Shown here in pieces: positions 17,214 to 26,500 of a DNA stretch of 64,000 bases. Location: NCBI GenBank assembly GCA_047972265.1, contig JBKEAM010000134.1, positions 1 through 64,000 of the forward strand, read 5' to 3'. Source of the DNA: JAAYCI01 sp047972265 (GTDB lineage Bacteria > Bacillota > Clostridia > Oscillospirales > Ruminococcaceae). The notes beneath the pieces were generated by a model. The model did no database searches. It was not told the origin of the DNA and was given only the letters and a program-made list of their open reading frames with translations. Made by a program: the position numbers and the translations under genes. Positions within the stretch are counted from its first letter, which is position 1, and each line of letters starts with the position of its first letter.

Positions 17214-17245
17214 CTGCCTGCAAATTATCGAAAATTTGCAGGCAG
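17214..17245 (-). terminator. 12-bp hairpin after rsfS
   Basis: CTGCCTGCAAAT and ATTTGCAGGCAG flank an 8-nt loop, about 20 bp after the rsfS stop. The following sequence ATTGTTTAATG is only partly T-rich, so termination may be incomplete. The gap 17013-17266 otherwise holds only the M23 promoter and leader. Confidence 0.6.
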
Positions 17246-17266
17246 GCAGTGTTTATTTTAAGGCGG

Positions 17267-17614
17267 TTAGGTTAGGTCTACCGGTACGGTTTCAGCATCG
17301 GCCCATAGACGGTCCAGCGCATAAAACTCCCTTGCTTCGGGATAAAAAACATGAATTACTGTGCTGCCATAATCCAGCAATACCCAGTTGCGTGTTTTTT
17401 CGCCCTCTCTGCGCAGGGGCTTAATGCCCAGTTTATCTAGGCGAGCTTCGGCTTCATCGGCCAAGGCCCCTACATGTGTGTTGGAGGTACCCGAGGCAAT
17501 GACAAAATAATCGGCCAATACGGTAAGGTCTTCTACCTTTAGTACCTTTATATCAATCCCTTTTTTATCGTCCAATGCTTTGGCTGCTTCTTTTGCAAGC
17601 TGCAATGCTTCCAT
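17267..17614 (-). CDS. rsfS: Ribosomal silencing factor RsfS
   Basis: Binds L14 on the 50S subunit and blocks joining with 30S when nutrients are scarce. 115 residues, the normal length, with the family core VLADYFVIASGTSNTHVGAL and NWVLLDYGSTVIHVF. ATG at 17612-17614 follows GGAGACATAA. The nadD-yqeK-LCP-rsfS order is widespread in Bacillota and supports the call. Spacing of 37 bp to the LCP gene suggests co-transcription. Confidence 0.95.
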   Translation of the reverse strand: MEALQLAKEAAKALDDKKGIDIKVLKVEDLTVLADYFVIASGTSNTHVGALADEAEARLDKLGIKPLRREGEKTRNWVLLDYGSTVIHVFYPEAREFYALDRLWADAETVPVDLT

Positions 17615-17651
17615 TTATGTCTCCTTTTGCAAACATTTGTTATTGGTTAAA

Positions 17652-18905
17652 TTACCCTGCTGTGGGCTCTACGTCTATATCTGCTCCGCCCTCTTCTTCC
17701 TGCACGCTAGACATAACCTGCACGTTTGGAGAGTACAACGCCATGCTGGACGGAATTTTAATGTTGGGAAGCCCCAACTCCGAAGCCGGAACCGAGTCTC
17801 CGTATGTACGGAAATAATCGTTAAGCAGTACGGCAAGGCCGGGTTCGTCTACAGTGCCCCGCCCGTATATATCCAGATAGTAAAAAGATCTTCCGGCACC
17901 GGTTGGGTCAAGTTCCGGCCCGGTAGCACCCGGCGCTTTACAAAACAGCACATCCTCTGCACTTAGGTTAAGCGCGCTTACCGCCAAGCTTAAAATAGTG
18001 CCCATATCAAGGTCTGTATTACAGTAATTTTTAAATACAGGCAGCAGGTTCATCGCATCGCCCGGTGTAAGGTTTAAAAAGCGGCGGAACAGAGCCGAAT
18101 AAAAATGCCTTTGATTATCCAAACGGTCTATGTCGGCACGCTCAAAACCACTGCCATGCCGGTTACGAACAAAAAACTCGGTGGCATCGCCGTCCAGCCA
18201 GCGCCAACCCTGCTCTAACTTGCTGCCGCCGTAAGACATATCCTGCGAAACATATACTTTAATACCGCCAAAGGTATTAACAATAGCCTTTAGGGCGTCC
18301 ATATCCATAGCAATATAATGGTCTACCGGCAATTTTAGCCCCGTAGATATATAGTTTACCAAATTGTTAATGGGGTTTTCTTTATCCTCGCCCGTAATTA
18401 AAAGCGAGTTGATTTTGCCGTTGCTGTTTTTAACTTCGCCCACATAACTGTCGCGTGGAATTTGCAGTAAGTTCAGCTTGCCCTCTTTTACCAAAAAGTT
18501 GGCATACAAAATCATATCTGTTTGCCCAAGGCCCGCACCATAGTTGCGACCCTCTTCGTTATCAATGCCCACAATTAAAATATTGATAACGTCCCCCCTG
18601 TAAGCCTCGGGAGTATAGTTTTCTTCTTGGGTTACGCCCAAAGAGCCGGGATCAAAAACATCATCCACATACTGGCCAAACATTTGCACCGCACCGGCAC
18701 AAAGGCAAACCAGCACCAAAAGTGACGCCAAAACCGCAGGCCAGCGTTTACGCTTGCGTTTTTTAGCCTTTTTTGCTTTTTGTTGAGACGGCAGGTGCGC
18801 AGCACCGCGCGTTACCTGTTCTGCCCCAAGGCGGCGTACGCGCCCGGTTGTATAGCTATGCACTCTTGCCAAATTATCACTCTCTTTTAAAGTTTTAGCG
18901 GCCAA
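17652..18905 (-). CDS. LytR-CpsA-Psr (LCP) family cell-wall polymer ligase, paralogue 2
   Basis: 417 residues. A basic cytoplasmic tail and one transmembrane helix (about 56-76) precede the extracellular LCP domain with NILIVGIDNEEG, QTDMILYANF, LLQIPRDSYVG and a RNRHGSGFERADIDRLDNQRHF-type block split here only for description. LCP enzymes transfer polyprenyl-linked glycopolymers (teichoic acid or capsule) to peptidoglycan. The Asp/Arg residues that bind the pyrophosphate are present. The start is TTG, 4-5 nt after AAAGGG, so it is less certain than most. It follows a second LCP gene by 8 bp. Confidence 0.9.
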   Translation of the reverse strand: MAAKTLKESDNLARVHSYTTGRVRRLGAEQVTRGAAHLPSQQKAKKAKKRKRKRWPAVLASLLVLVCLCAGAVQMFGQYVDDVFDPGSLGVTQEENYTPEAYRGDVINILIVGIDNEEGRNYGAGLGQTDMILYANFLVKEGKLNLLQIPRDSYVGEVKNSNGKINSLLITGEDKENPINNLVNYISTGLKLPVDHYIAMDMDALKAIVNTFGGIKVYVSQDMSYGGSKLEQGWRWLDGDATEFFVRNRHGSGFERADIDRLDNQRHFYSALFRRFLNLTPGDAMNLLPVFKNYCNTDLDMGTILSLAVSALNLSAEDVLFCKAPGATGPELDPTGAGRSFYYLDIYGRGTVDEPGLAVLLNDYFRTYGDSVPASELGLPNIKIPSSMALYSPNVQVMSSVQEEEGGADIDVEPTAG

Positions 18906-18913
18906 ACATCCCT

Positions 18914-20305
18914 TTAAACCTCTGTCTCTGTTATAGAGGACATTGTTTTAACTTCGGTAGCGGCAACCCCGCCGGTAGAAGTAAAGGGAATGGTAGGAAT
19001 ACTCAATTCTTGTAGGGAATACGACTGCCCATCGGGACGGAAATATTGGTTAAGCAGATTGGCCATTTCTTGTGCGTCTAAAGAAATAAGGGAAACGCCG
19101 TTATAGCTAACCGGGCCGCATGCTGGGCGTACAAAGGTAATGTTTTCTCCCGTCAGCTTAAGCGCATCTTGGGCTATGCCGCCCAAATCCAGCACATTGG
19201 CATCGGTTTTTATATATCCGTTGCCCAAAAGCACCTTCATCCACATTACCAAATCTGTAGGAGACAATTGTGTAAACTCGCGGTACAAAGCAGAATAAAA
19301 ATGCTGCTGTGTACGCAGGCGGGCAATATCTCCCTGCTGATTGTAAGAGGGGCTTGTGCGGTTTCTTACAACAAACTCGGTGGTGGCACCATCCAAAACA
19401 CGCCAGCCTGCCTCAATTACATTTTTAGAGTTTTCGGGGTCAACCAGTTTTTCGGGCACATAAACCTTAAGTCCGCCAATATGGTCTACCAAGTCTTTCA
19501 GGGCATCCAAATCGATTGTTATATAAAAATCCACAGGCAGCTTATACTGGTCGTTAATAACCTGCGCCAGTGCCGCCATACGGTTGTCTTTATCTTTTGC
19601 ATTATAATACAAGCCGTTTATTTTGTAGGTGTTGCCGGTAGACAAATCTTTGCCTACGTAGGTATCCCGCGGAATTTGCATCAGCGCTACTTTTTGCTCT
19701 TTTATATTGTAATAAACATACAATATCATATCGGTACGACCAATTTTATTTTCGTTACTATAGCCGTCTGCTCCCTCGTTGTCGTAGTCGATACCGCAAA
19801 CAAGAAAACTTACCATATCCCCTTTAAACTCGGGCAGGGTATTTATATCGTCTGGCAAGGTACCGGCTTGGGTGCCCTGCCCCTGAATTTTGCTTTGCAA
19901 CTGGCTGTATAAAGCAAACGCGCCTGCTGCACCCAAAAAAAGCACTAAAATTAATGCAATGGCAATTTTGCGCCCGCGCTTTGCTTTTTTGCGGCTTTTA
20001 ACAGCAGTGGTAGAGCGCTGCTGCGCATACCGTTGCTCATCACGGTCCGCCTTAGCATATACAGATGGCTCGGCATTTTGCCGAGGGCGCTGTGTTTGCC
20101 TTGGACGTGCGGAGTAAGACTGGTACTGCCCGTACGAAGGCTGCCTGCGTGCTGTAGCGGCTTGCCCTGCGGCGCGCTGCTGCGGGCGTGCTGCACCCGA
20201 TTGTTGGGGGCGGCCTGCCGAAGAAGAGGCGTTATAAACCTGCCTGCCTGCGTCCTGGTCGTACAAGGGACGCTGGGGCCTTTGCTGATTATTGTCTCTG
20301 CTCAA
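18914..20305 (-). CDS. LytR-CpsA-Psr (LCP) family cell-wall polymer ligase, paralogue 1
   Basis: 463 residues with a long Gln/Arg/Pro-rich, low-complexity cytoplasmic tail (about 1-110), a transmembrane helix (about 113-133) and an extracellular LCP domain with VSFLVCGIDYDNEG, RTDMILYVYY and LMQIPRDTYVG. TTG start with GGGGG 7 nt upstream; it overlaps the end of yqeK by 17 nt. It shares the LCP core with the next gene, but the tails are unrelated, which would suit different partners or substrates (inference). Confidence 0.9.
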   Translation of the reverse strand: MSRDNNQQRPQRPLYDQDAGRQVYNASSSAGRPQQSGAARPQQRAAGQAATARRQPSYGQYQSYSARPRQTQRPRQNAEPSVYAKADRDEQRYAQQRSTTAVKSRKKAKRGRKIAIALILVLFLGAAGAFALYSQLQSKIQGQGTQAGTLPDDINTLPEFKGDMVSFLVCGIDYDNEGADGYSNENKIGRTDMILYVYYNIKEQKVALMQIPRDTYVGKDLSTGNTYKINGLYYNAKDKDNRMAALAQVINDQYKLPVDFYITIDLDALKDLVDHIGGLKVYVPEKLVDPENSKNVIEAGWRVLDGATTEFVVRNRTSPSYNQQGDIARLRTQQHFYSALYREFTQLSPTDLVMWMKVLLGNGYIKTDANVLDLGGIAQDALKLTGENITFVRPACGPVSYNGVSLISLDAQEMANLLNQYFRPDGQSYSLQELSIPTIPFTSTGGVAATEVKTMSSITETEV

Positions 20306-20891
20306 CCGGGTTCCCCCTTACCTTACCTTCACTTTGCGTTTGCAAATCTTTAAGGGCGGCTACCGTCATTTCGTCCAGCGGTTTGCCGCTTTGTTTTATA
20401 AAAAATATGCTTTGCTGCATGGCCGCTATTACCGCGGTATTAATATCTTGCTTGGCCAGCTTTCGCAAATCCTCTACACCATCGTAGTATCGTTCTTTGC
20501 TAATCATATCCGCAAGGTAAACTATTTTATCCAGTAAAGACATATTGGGTTTGCCGGTGGTATGGCAGGCAACCGCGCTTAGCACTTCTTCATCGTTTAC
20601 ACCCAGCTCTTGCTTTGCATAAATTGCCGCACAAGGGCCATGCCACAGAGGCATGGGCTGATGCCGAAAAACTTCTGCCATTATAGCATCTTGCCCCATC
20701 AACTGCAATAATCGCTCTTTGGGCGCTTCTTTAACAATGTCGTGCAGCCAAGCTGCCAGTGCGGCCTTATCTACATTGGCACCGTACCGCTGCGCCAATT
20801 TTACGGCGGCCTTTTCGACATTGCTTACATGATGGTAGCGCTTGGCCGATAAAGTACTTTTTGCCAGTTTTTTTGCCTGCTTTACTGTCAT
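20289..20891 (-). CDS. yqeK: YqeK family HD-domain phosphohydrolase (symmetrical Ap4A hydrolase type)
   Basis: 200 residues, normal for YqeK. HD-domain metal ligands are visible: His20/His21 in RYHHV and His50-Asp51 in LHDIVKE, with further conserved His/Asp downstream. The family splits diadenosine tetraphosphate into two ADP; B. subtilis YqeK is the reference. It lies between nadD (8-bp gap) and the LCP gene, as in many Bacillota. The ribosome binding site AAAGGG is rather far (about 12 nt) from ATG. Confidence 0.92.
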   Translation of the reverse strand: MTVKQAKKLAKSTLSAKRYHHVSNVEKAAVKLAQRYGANVDKAALAAWLHDIVKEAPKERLLQLMGQDAIMAEVFRHQPMPLWHGPCAAIYAKQELGVNDEEVLSAVACHTTGKPNMSLLDKIVYLADMISKERYYDGVEDLRKLAKQDINTAVIAAMQQSIFFIKQSGKPLDEMTVAALKDLQTQSEGKVRGNPVEQRQ

Positions 20892-20899
20892 TATACTAT

Positions 20900-21505
20900 T
20901 TACCCTTTTTGCCGTTTATACAAATTGTTTTGCAAAATAACGGTGTACACACTTGGGGGCACTAGGCTGCTAATGTCTTTGCCCTCGGCCGCCATCTGCC
21001 GGATATTTGTAGAAGAAACCTCAATCATTTTGCCTTTGGCAAAACAAATGGTTGCCCCCTGCTTTGTTAAATCTTGTGCAACCACCTGTACGGCTTCCTC
21101 GTCTGCTCTTTGCCTACTTTGTGCAACAAGCACCACATTGTGCAAAAGCCATTCCCACTTATGCCAAGCCGTAAAGGTAAGCAACATATCGCTGCCGATG
21201 CACAAAAAAATAACGGCACCGGGATATTGGATTTGCAAAAACTCTACCGTATTAGAAGTATAGCTTTTGCCCTCACGGTGCAGCTCTAGGCTACTTACCT
21301 GCAAATTGCCAAACAAAGGCATAAAGCACTGGCACATTTGCAAGCGCAGCTCTCCGGGTGTGGCGCTGGCCTGCTTATGGGGCGGTATACCGGCCGGCAT
21401 TACCACAACCTTATCGGGCAAAACCGTATCGATTGCATTTTGCAGGATACGCAAATGCCCTATATGCGGCGGGTCGAAGGTACCGCCAAACAGCAGCAGT
21501 TTCAC
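20900..21505 (-). CDS. nadD: Nicotinate-nucleotide adenylyltransferase
   Basis: NAD biosynthesis: adenylates nicotinate mononucleotide. 201 residues with the nucleotidyl-transferase motifs GGTFDPPHIGH near the N-terminus and SSTNIR near the C-terminus. The start codon is GTG, sharing GTGA with the yhbY stop, a translational coupling arrangement. Upstream of yqeK in the conserved yhbY-nadD-yqeK order. Confidence 0.96.
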   Translation of the reverse strand: MKLLLFGGTFDPPHIGHLRILQNAIDTVLPDKVVVMPAGIPPHKQASATPGELRLQMCQCFMPLFGNLQVSSLELHREGKSYTSNTVEFLQIQYPGAVIFLCIGSDMLLTFTAWHKWEWLLHNVVLVAQSRQRADEEAVQVVAQDLTKQGATICFAKGKMIEVSSTNIRQMAAEGKDISSLVPPSVYTVILQNNLYKRQKG

Positions 21506-21795
21506 TTAAATACCTCTGCAAACTGTGTTTCTTTCTTTTTGCGGAACAGTACCAGTGTAGAGCCAATAACCTGTACCACCTCGGCACCGGTTGCTGCCGC
21601 CAGCGCCTCGGCGGCCTCACGGGCGGTTTCGGGGCTGGTTTCGAGCGCTCTTATTTTTATAAGCTCTCTTTTGGCAAGGCAGGTGTCGGTTGCTTTTACC
21701 AATTCTTCTTCAACGCCGTCTTTCCCTACCTGAAAAACAGGAGAAAGGCCATTGGCCAGGCGGCGCAAAGCTGCCCGTTGTTTACTTGTAAGCAT
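21502..21795 (-). CDS. yhbY: YhbY-family ribosome assembly RNA-binding protein
   Basis: 97 residues, a single CRM/KH-like RNA-binding domain. Begins MLTSKQRAALRRLANGLSP and contains VFQVGKDGV, the family signature, and the GxxVVQVIGSTLVLFR C-terminal strand. The frame is open 56 codons further upstream, but GGGAGT lies 7 nt before this ATG and only the downstream part is homologous. Associates with pre-50S particles in other bacteria. Coupled to nadD by a 4-nt overlap. Confidence 0.93.
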   Translation of the reverse strand: MLTSKQRAALRRLANGLSPVFQVGKDGVEEELVKATDTCLAKRELIKIRALETSPETAREAAEALAAATGAEVVQVIGSTLVLFRKKKETQFAEVFK

Positions 21796-21853
21796 AAATT
21801 TTACTCCCAATAAGGTTGATTCATTATACGCGCTAATTGTTACAAATCTGTTT

Positions 21854-22456
21854 CTAAACCATATTTTTTTGCAAAAGAAAATCTGGCAGAGCCTTTTCCA
21901 ACTGGCGCAAGGCCACCGCACGGTGGCTGATAGCGTCTTTTTCTTCTGCCGTGCGTTCTGCAAAACTTTTTTCTCCTACATAAAAAAGGCAATCGTACCC
22001 AAACCCATTGTCGCCTTTTTCTTCAAATCCAATTTGCCCTTCGCAAGTTCCATTCACTTCCAGCAATGCGCCGTTTGGCAGCACCAGCGCAATGGCGCTT
22101 ACAAAGCGGCCTGCACGCTGCCCCTGCGGCACATTTTGCAGTGCCTGCAAAAGTTGTTTGCGGTTGGCCGCGTCGTCGTGTCCCTCGCCCGCATACCGGG
22201 CCGAGTATACGCCCGGCACGCCATCCAGCGCATCTACCTCTAGGCCAGAATCATCTGCGATGGTGGGACGTCCGCTTATTTTGCAAACCTCGTTTGCTTT
22301 TAAAAACGCATTTTGTGCAAAAGTTTTGCCGGTTTCTTCCACATCAATATCAATACCGGCCTGCTGCAAAGAAACTGCTTTATGTCCCATTTTTTGTAAA
22401 ATGCGCTGCATCTCTTGCAGTTTATGCGCATTGTTTGTAGCCACCAAAAACTCCAT
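21854..22456 (-). CDS. rdgB: XTP/dITP diphosphatase (RdgB/HAM1 family)
   Basis: Removes deaminated purine triphosphates from the nucleotide pool. 200 residues; VATNNAHKLQEM at the N-terminus binds substrate, and DDSGLEVDALDGVPGVYSAR holds the metal-binding acidic residues and the specificity loop. ATG follows CAGGAG by 6 nt. Lies between ftsY and yhbY in the same direction with short gaps. Confidence 0.96.
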   Translation of the reverse strand: MEFLVATNNAHKLQEMQRILQKMGHKAVSLQQAGIDIDVEETGKTFAQNAFLKANEVCKISGRPTIADDSGLEVDALDGVPGVYSARYAGEGHDDAANRKQLLQALQNVPQGQRAGRFVSAIALVLPNGALLEVNGTCEGQIGFEEKGDNGFGYDCLFYVGEKSFAERTAEEKDAISHRAVALRQLEKALPDFLLQKNMV

Positions 22457-22530
22457 ACCCGCTCCTGTTTATTATTGCGCCGCACAAAGGTTTGCCCCGC
22501 GGCAGCATTTTATTTTACACCCTGTTTTCT

Positions 22531-23442
22531 TTATTCTTCCTGTAAAAACAGCGCGTCTACAAATTCATCCGGATTAAAGGCCATCAAATCATCTATCCCC
22601 TCGCCCACGCCCACAAAGCGCACGGGCAAGCCCAGCTTTGCTTTTATGCTTATAACAGCGCCGCCTTTTGCGGTGCCGTCCAGCTTGGTAAGGATGATAC
22701 CGGTGGCCCCGGCTGCGCTGGAAAATTCTTTTGCCTGGCTGATGGCATTTTGCCCCGTTACCGAATCTAAAACAAGGAGTGTTTCTAACTTGGCATTGGG
22801 GTTGGCCTTGTTGGCCACCCGAGAAATTTTAGAAAGTTCTTCCATCAGGTTCTTTTTATTGTGTAGGCGTCCTGCGGTATCGCAAAGTACAATGTCATAT
22901 TCTTTTGCCGTGGCGCTTTGCACTGCGTCAAATATAACGGCAGCGGGGTCTGCGCCATCTTGATGATGCACAATGGGCACACCTGCACGCTTAGCCCAAA
23001 CTTCCAATTGCTCGGCAGCAGCAGCGCGGAACGTATCGCCCGCTGCCAGCATTACCTTTTTGCCTTCTTCTGTATACAGGTGAGCCAGCTTTGCAATAGA
23101 GGTTGTTTTGCCCACACCATTTACGCCTATTACCAAAATAACGGTGGGATGCCCCTCCAAATCCATATCTGTTTCGGGCTTTAGCATTTCGCGAATGATT
23201 TCTTTCAGAGCCTCCAAAGCATCTGCCCCGGTTTTAAGGTAATTGTCGCGTACCTTTATTTTTAATTCTTCTACCAAAGCCATTGCAACATCTGCGCCGG
23301 TATCGGCCAAAATAAGTTGTTCTTCCAGGTCATCGTACAATTCAGGAGTGATTTCACCCGCATTTACCATTTGGCTGATGGTTCCAAAAATGGTATCTCT
23401 GGTTTTTTTCAGCCCTTCCCCAAGTTTTTCAAAAAAGCCCAT
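22531..23442 (-). CDS. ftsY: Signal recognition particle receptor FtsY
   Basis: GTPase that docks SRP-ribosome complexes on the membrane. 303 residues: a short N domain, then GVNGVGKTTSIAKLA (P-loop), DTAGRLHNK and TKLDGTAKGG (guanine specificity). The long acidic A domain of enterobacteria is absent, as usual for Bacillota. ATG at 23440-23442 was chosen because AAGGAG lies 6 nt upstream; 13 more in-frame codons upstream lack support. Follows smc, as in most Clostridia. Confidence 0.96.
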   Translation of the reverse strand: MGFFEKLGEGLKKTRDTIFGTISQMVNAGEITPELYDDLEEQLILADTGADVAMALVEELKIKVRDNYLKTGADALEALKEIIREMLKPETDMDLEGHPTVILVIGVNGVGKTTSIAKLAHLYTEEGKKVMLAAGDTFRAAAAEQLEVWAKRAGVPIVHHQDGADPAAVIFDAVQSATAKEYDIVLCDTAGRLHNKKNLMEELSKISRVANKANPNAKLETLLVLDSVTGQNAISQAKEFSSAAGATGIILTKLDGTAKGGAVISIKAKLGLPVRFVGVGEGIDDLMAFNPDEFVDALFLQEE

Positions 23443-23505
23443 GACCGTCTCCTTTTCGCTTTCCTCTATTTTGGCCCGCACAAATATCTACATACATTGT
23501 AAACG

Positions 23506-23525
23506 AATGAAAAGCCCTTTTCATT
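23506..23525. repeat. Perfect 9-bp inverted repeat between smc and ftsY
   Basis: AATGAAAAG and CTTTTCATT separated by 2 nt, 8 bp after the smc stop. There is no T-tract on the minus strand. It could be a weak terminator, a processing site or an operator; nothing in the sequence decides. Confidence 0.4.
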
Positions 23526-23533
23526 ACATTTAT

Positions 23534-26500
23534 TTATTGCACAAGGGTTGCATCAACATCGGCCACATTTAACCGAAGAAGTTTTGAAACACCATCTTCC
23601 TGCATTGTAACACCATACAAAACATCGGCTTCTTCCATACTGCCGCGGCGATGTGTGATAACAATAAACTGCGTTTTCATCGATATTCTACGCAGGTACA
23701 CCGCAAACCGAACTACGTTTACCTCGTCTAAGGCGGCTTCAATTTCGTCCAGCACACAAAACGGAGCTGGGTTTACCGCCAAAATGGCAAAGTAAATACA
23801 GATGGCGATCAGCGCCTGCTCCCCACCCGAAAGCGCGGTAAGGTCGCGGATGATTTTGCCGGGAGGCTCTACCCCAATTTCGATGCCCGACTCAAGCAGA
23901 TTTTCGGGATCCGACAAACTCAGCTCGGCACGGCCCCCGCCAAACAACTCTACAAATATGCGCCCAAAGTGGGTATTAATTTGCGCAAAGTTGGTGGCAA
24001 AAATGGCTGTCATCTCGGCAGAAAGCTCGGCAATCATCTTTTCTAGTTCGGCCTTGCTTGCCTCTACATCTCCCACCTGCTTTTTAAGGAAGGTATAGCG
24101 CTCGTTTACTTCTTCGTATTCTTCTACCGCGCCTACATTTACATTGCCAAGTGCACGTATTTTGCCGCGCAGTTCTCCCACACGGCGGCGCAGCTCTGTA
24201 ACCGAGGTAAACTCTACACACAGCGCCTCTGCATCACCCGGGGTAAGTTCGTACTCGTCCCACATCTGGGCTATGGTGCCGTTGTATTTGTTTTCCAGGC
24301 TGGTTTTTTGTTCGTCCAAACGCGCCACTTCGCGGCCCAGCTCTTCACGCTCTGCCGTAAAGGCACGCTCTTGGGTGGTTTTCCCGGCAATTTTGGCTTC
24401 TTTTTCCATACGAGAAGCAGAAAGAGCTTTTATTTCATCTTCTTTGGCCACAATTTGACCGCGCTTATCGCCCGCTTCTACATCTACTTCTTCTATTTTA
24501 TGCAGGTTCTCCTGGTTTCTTTGCTCTATTTCAGAAATACTTTTAAGCAGCTCTTCCTGCCGGGACAGCCCTTCGCCCGTGCGGGCGCGCAAAGACTGGG
24601 CGCTGCGGTTGCTTTCCTCTATATCCCTTTCGTAGCCCAGTGCCTCAAGGCGTAGTTGTTCTAACTGAGTTGCCAGTTGCTCACGCAGGGTTAAAAAGCC
24701 ATCTCCCTCGCCCACAAGGCTTTCAAGCTCTACAGAAAGTATTTCGATTTCTGCATTTAAAGTTTGTTGCTCTTTTTTTGCATTGTCGCGTTTTTCTTCC
24801 GATTGTTTTTGCTCTTGCAGCAACTGGGCACAGGCAGTTTCAGCCTCTTGCAAGGCATTGCGGCGTGCTTGAACCGATTGGTTTAAGCGAGACATCTCTG
24901 CATCACAGCGGATTTTATCGCCGCCCGCAGTGATAATTTCACTGTCAGTGGCGATCATCTCAGCATTTAAAACATCCACTTCGGCCTTAACACGATCTGT
25001 TTCATCGGCCGCTTTTTGCATTTTTTCTTTTAATTGCTGCATTTTGCCAGAGAGTTCTTCCATCTCTTGCTTGCGGCTAAATAAACCGGCAGAACGAGAA
25101 ACAGAGCCGCCCGTAAAAGAACCACCCGCATTGATAACCTGCCCGTCACGCGTAACCACTCTGTTGCGATAATTTAAAGTGCGCGCAACATGAGAGGCCG
25201 AATGTATGTCCTCTACCACCACAATACGGGCAAGCAGACTTGATACAATGTTTTCGAACTTGGGGTCAAACCGCACAAGAGTTTGCGCACTGATAGCCCC
25301 CGCAGGAAGGTTGGCATCTAAACGCTGCGGTCTTACGGTATCCAGCGGCAAAAAGGTTGCACGCCCCGCATTGTTGTCTTTTAGGTAGGCCATTGCTGCT
25401 TTGGCGGCTGCTTCGCCATCTACCACAATGTTTTGCAGGCTGTAGCCCAGCGCAGTTTCTATGGCTACTTCGTATCCATTTTTAACAGAAAGCAAAGAGG
25501 ACACCGGCCCTAAAATACCACGCAAACGCCCCCCGCGCCCCGCTTTTACCACACTTTTAACGCTGGACTGGAAGCCATCGAGATTGCTTTCCAACTCCCG
25601 CAGCATGGCAAGGCGCTGCTCGGCTGTTTCCAGTTCCCGCGCTGCGCCACGCTCTGCCACATCAGCTGCATTGAGGGCATCGGTACGGTTTTTTTGTTTT
25701 AGCGCAAGACCCGCGCGGATATTGTTGAGTTTCTCTAATGTTTCTTCGGTATGAGTAAGCAATACCTCTGTATCTGCCTTTTCTTGCAGCAGCTTTTCCA
25801 GTTCGGCATTGCTTTCGGCCGCTTCTTGTTGTTCGTCGGCCAGGCGTGCCACTGCGGCCAGCCCTGCCGATTCGGCCCCAGCTTCTTCTACACGCAGGGC
25901 GGTGATGCGACTGGTGTACTCGGCCAAATCAGCCTGTATTTTACCCTTGCGTTCACCACTGGCAAGGTTTGCCGCCTGCATATCTGCTAGGCGTTTTTCC
26001 AATGCGGCAATTTTATCCCGCACAGCCACCAGCAGCTCGGTTGCTTTTTGGCCTGCTTCTTCCAGTGTCGCAATTTCTTTAGATATATTTTCGGCTTGCA
26101 GGCCACTTTGCTCTATCTCTTTTTGCAGGGATGCAATTGAGGCTTCGTTATGCTCTATATCGTTGCGCAATACAGCCACACGCGCATCGCGGCCGGCAAG
26201 TTCTTCTTGCAGGGCGCGAATGTCTGTATTGGCACGTTCAATTTCTACTATAATGCGTTCTATTTGCGCACGCACATCCTGCGTTTCGGCAAACAGGGCA
26301 TCAATTTCTTCGCCTTTACGTTCGTAATCAGCCTGCGCAACCTCTATTTTACGCTGCTGTGTACGCAGGGTATCGCGCGTATCATTTATGGTATCTACCC
26401 ACAGGGTAATTTCAAGGCTTTTGCGCTCGGCAGAAAGTTCTAAAAACTTTTTGGCCTTTGCGCTTTCTTTTTCCAGCGGGCCAACGCGGCTTTCAAGTTC

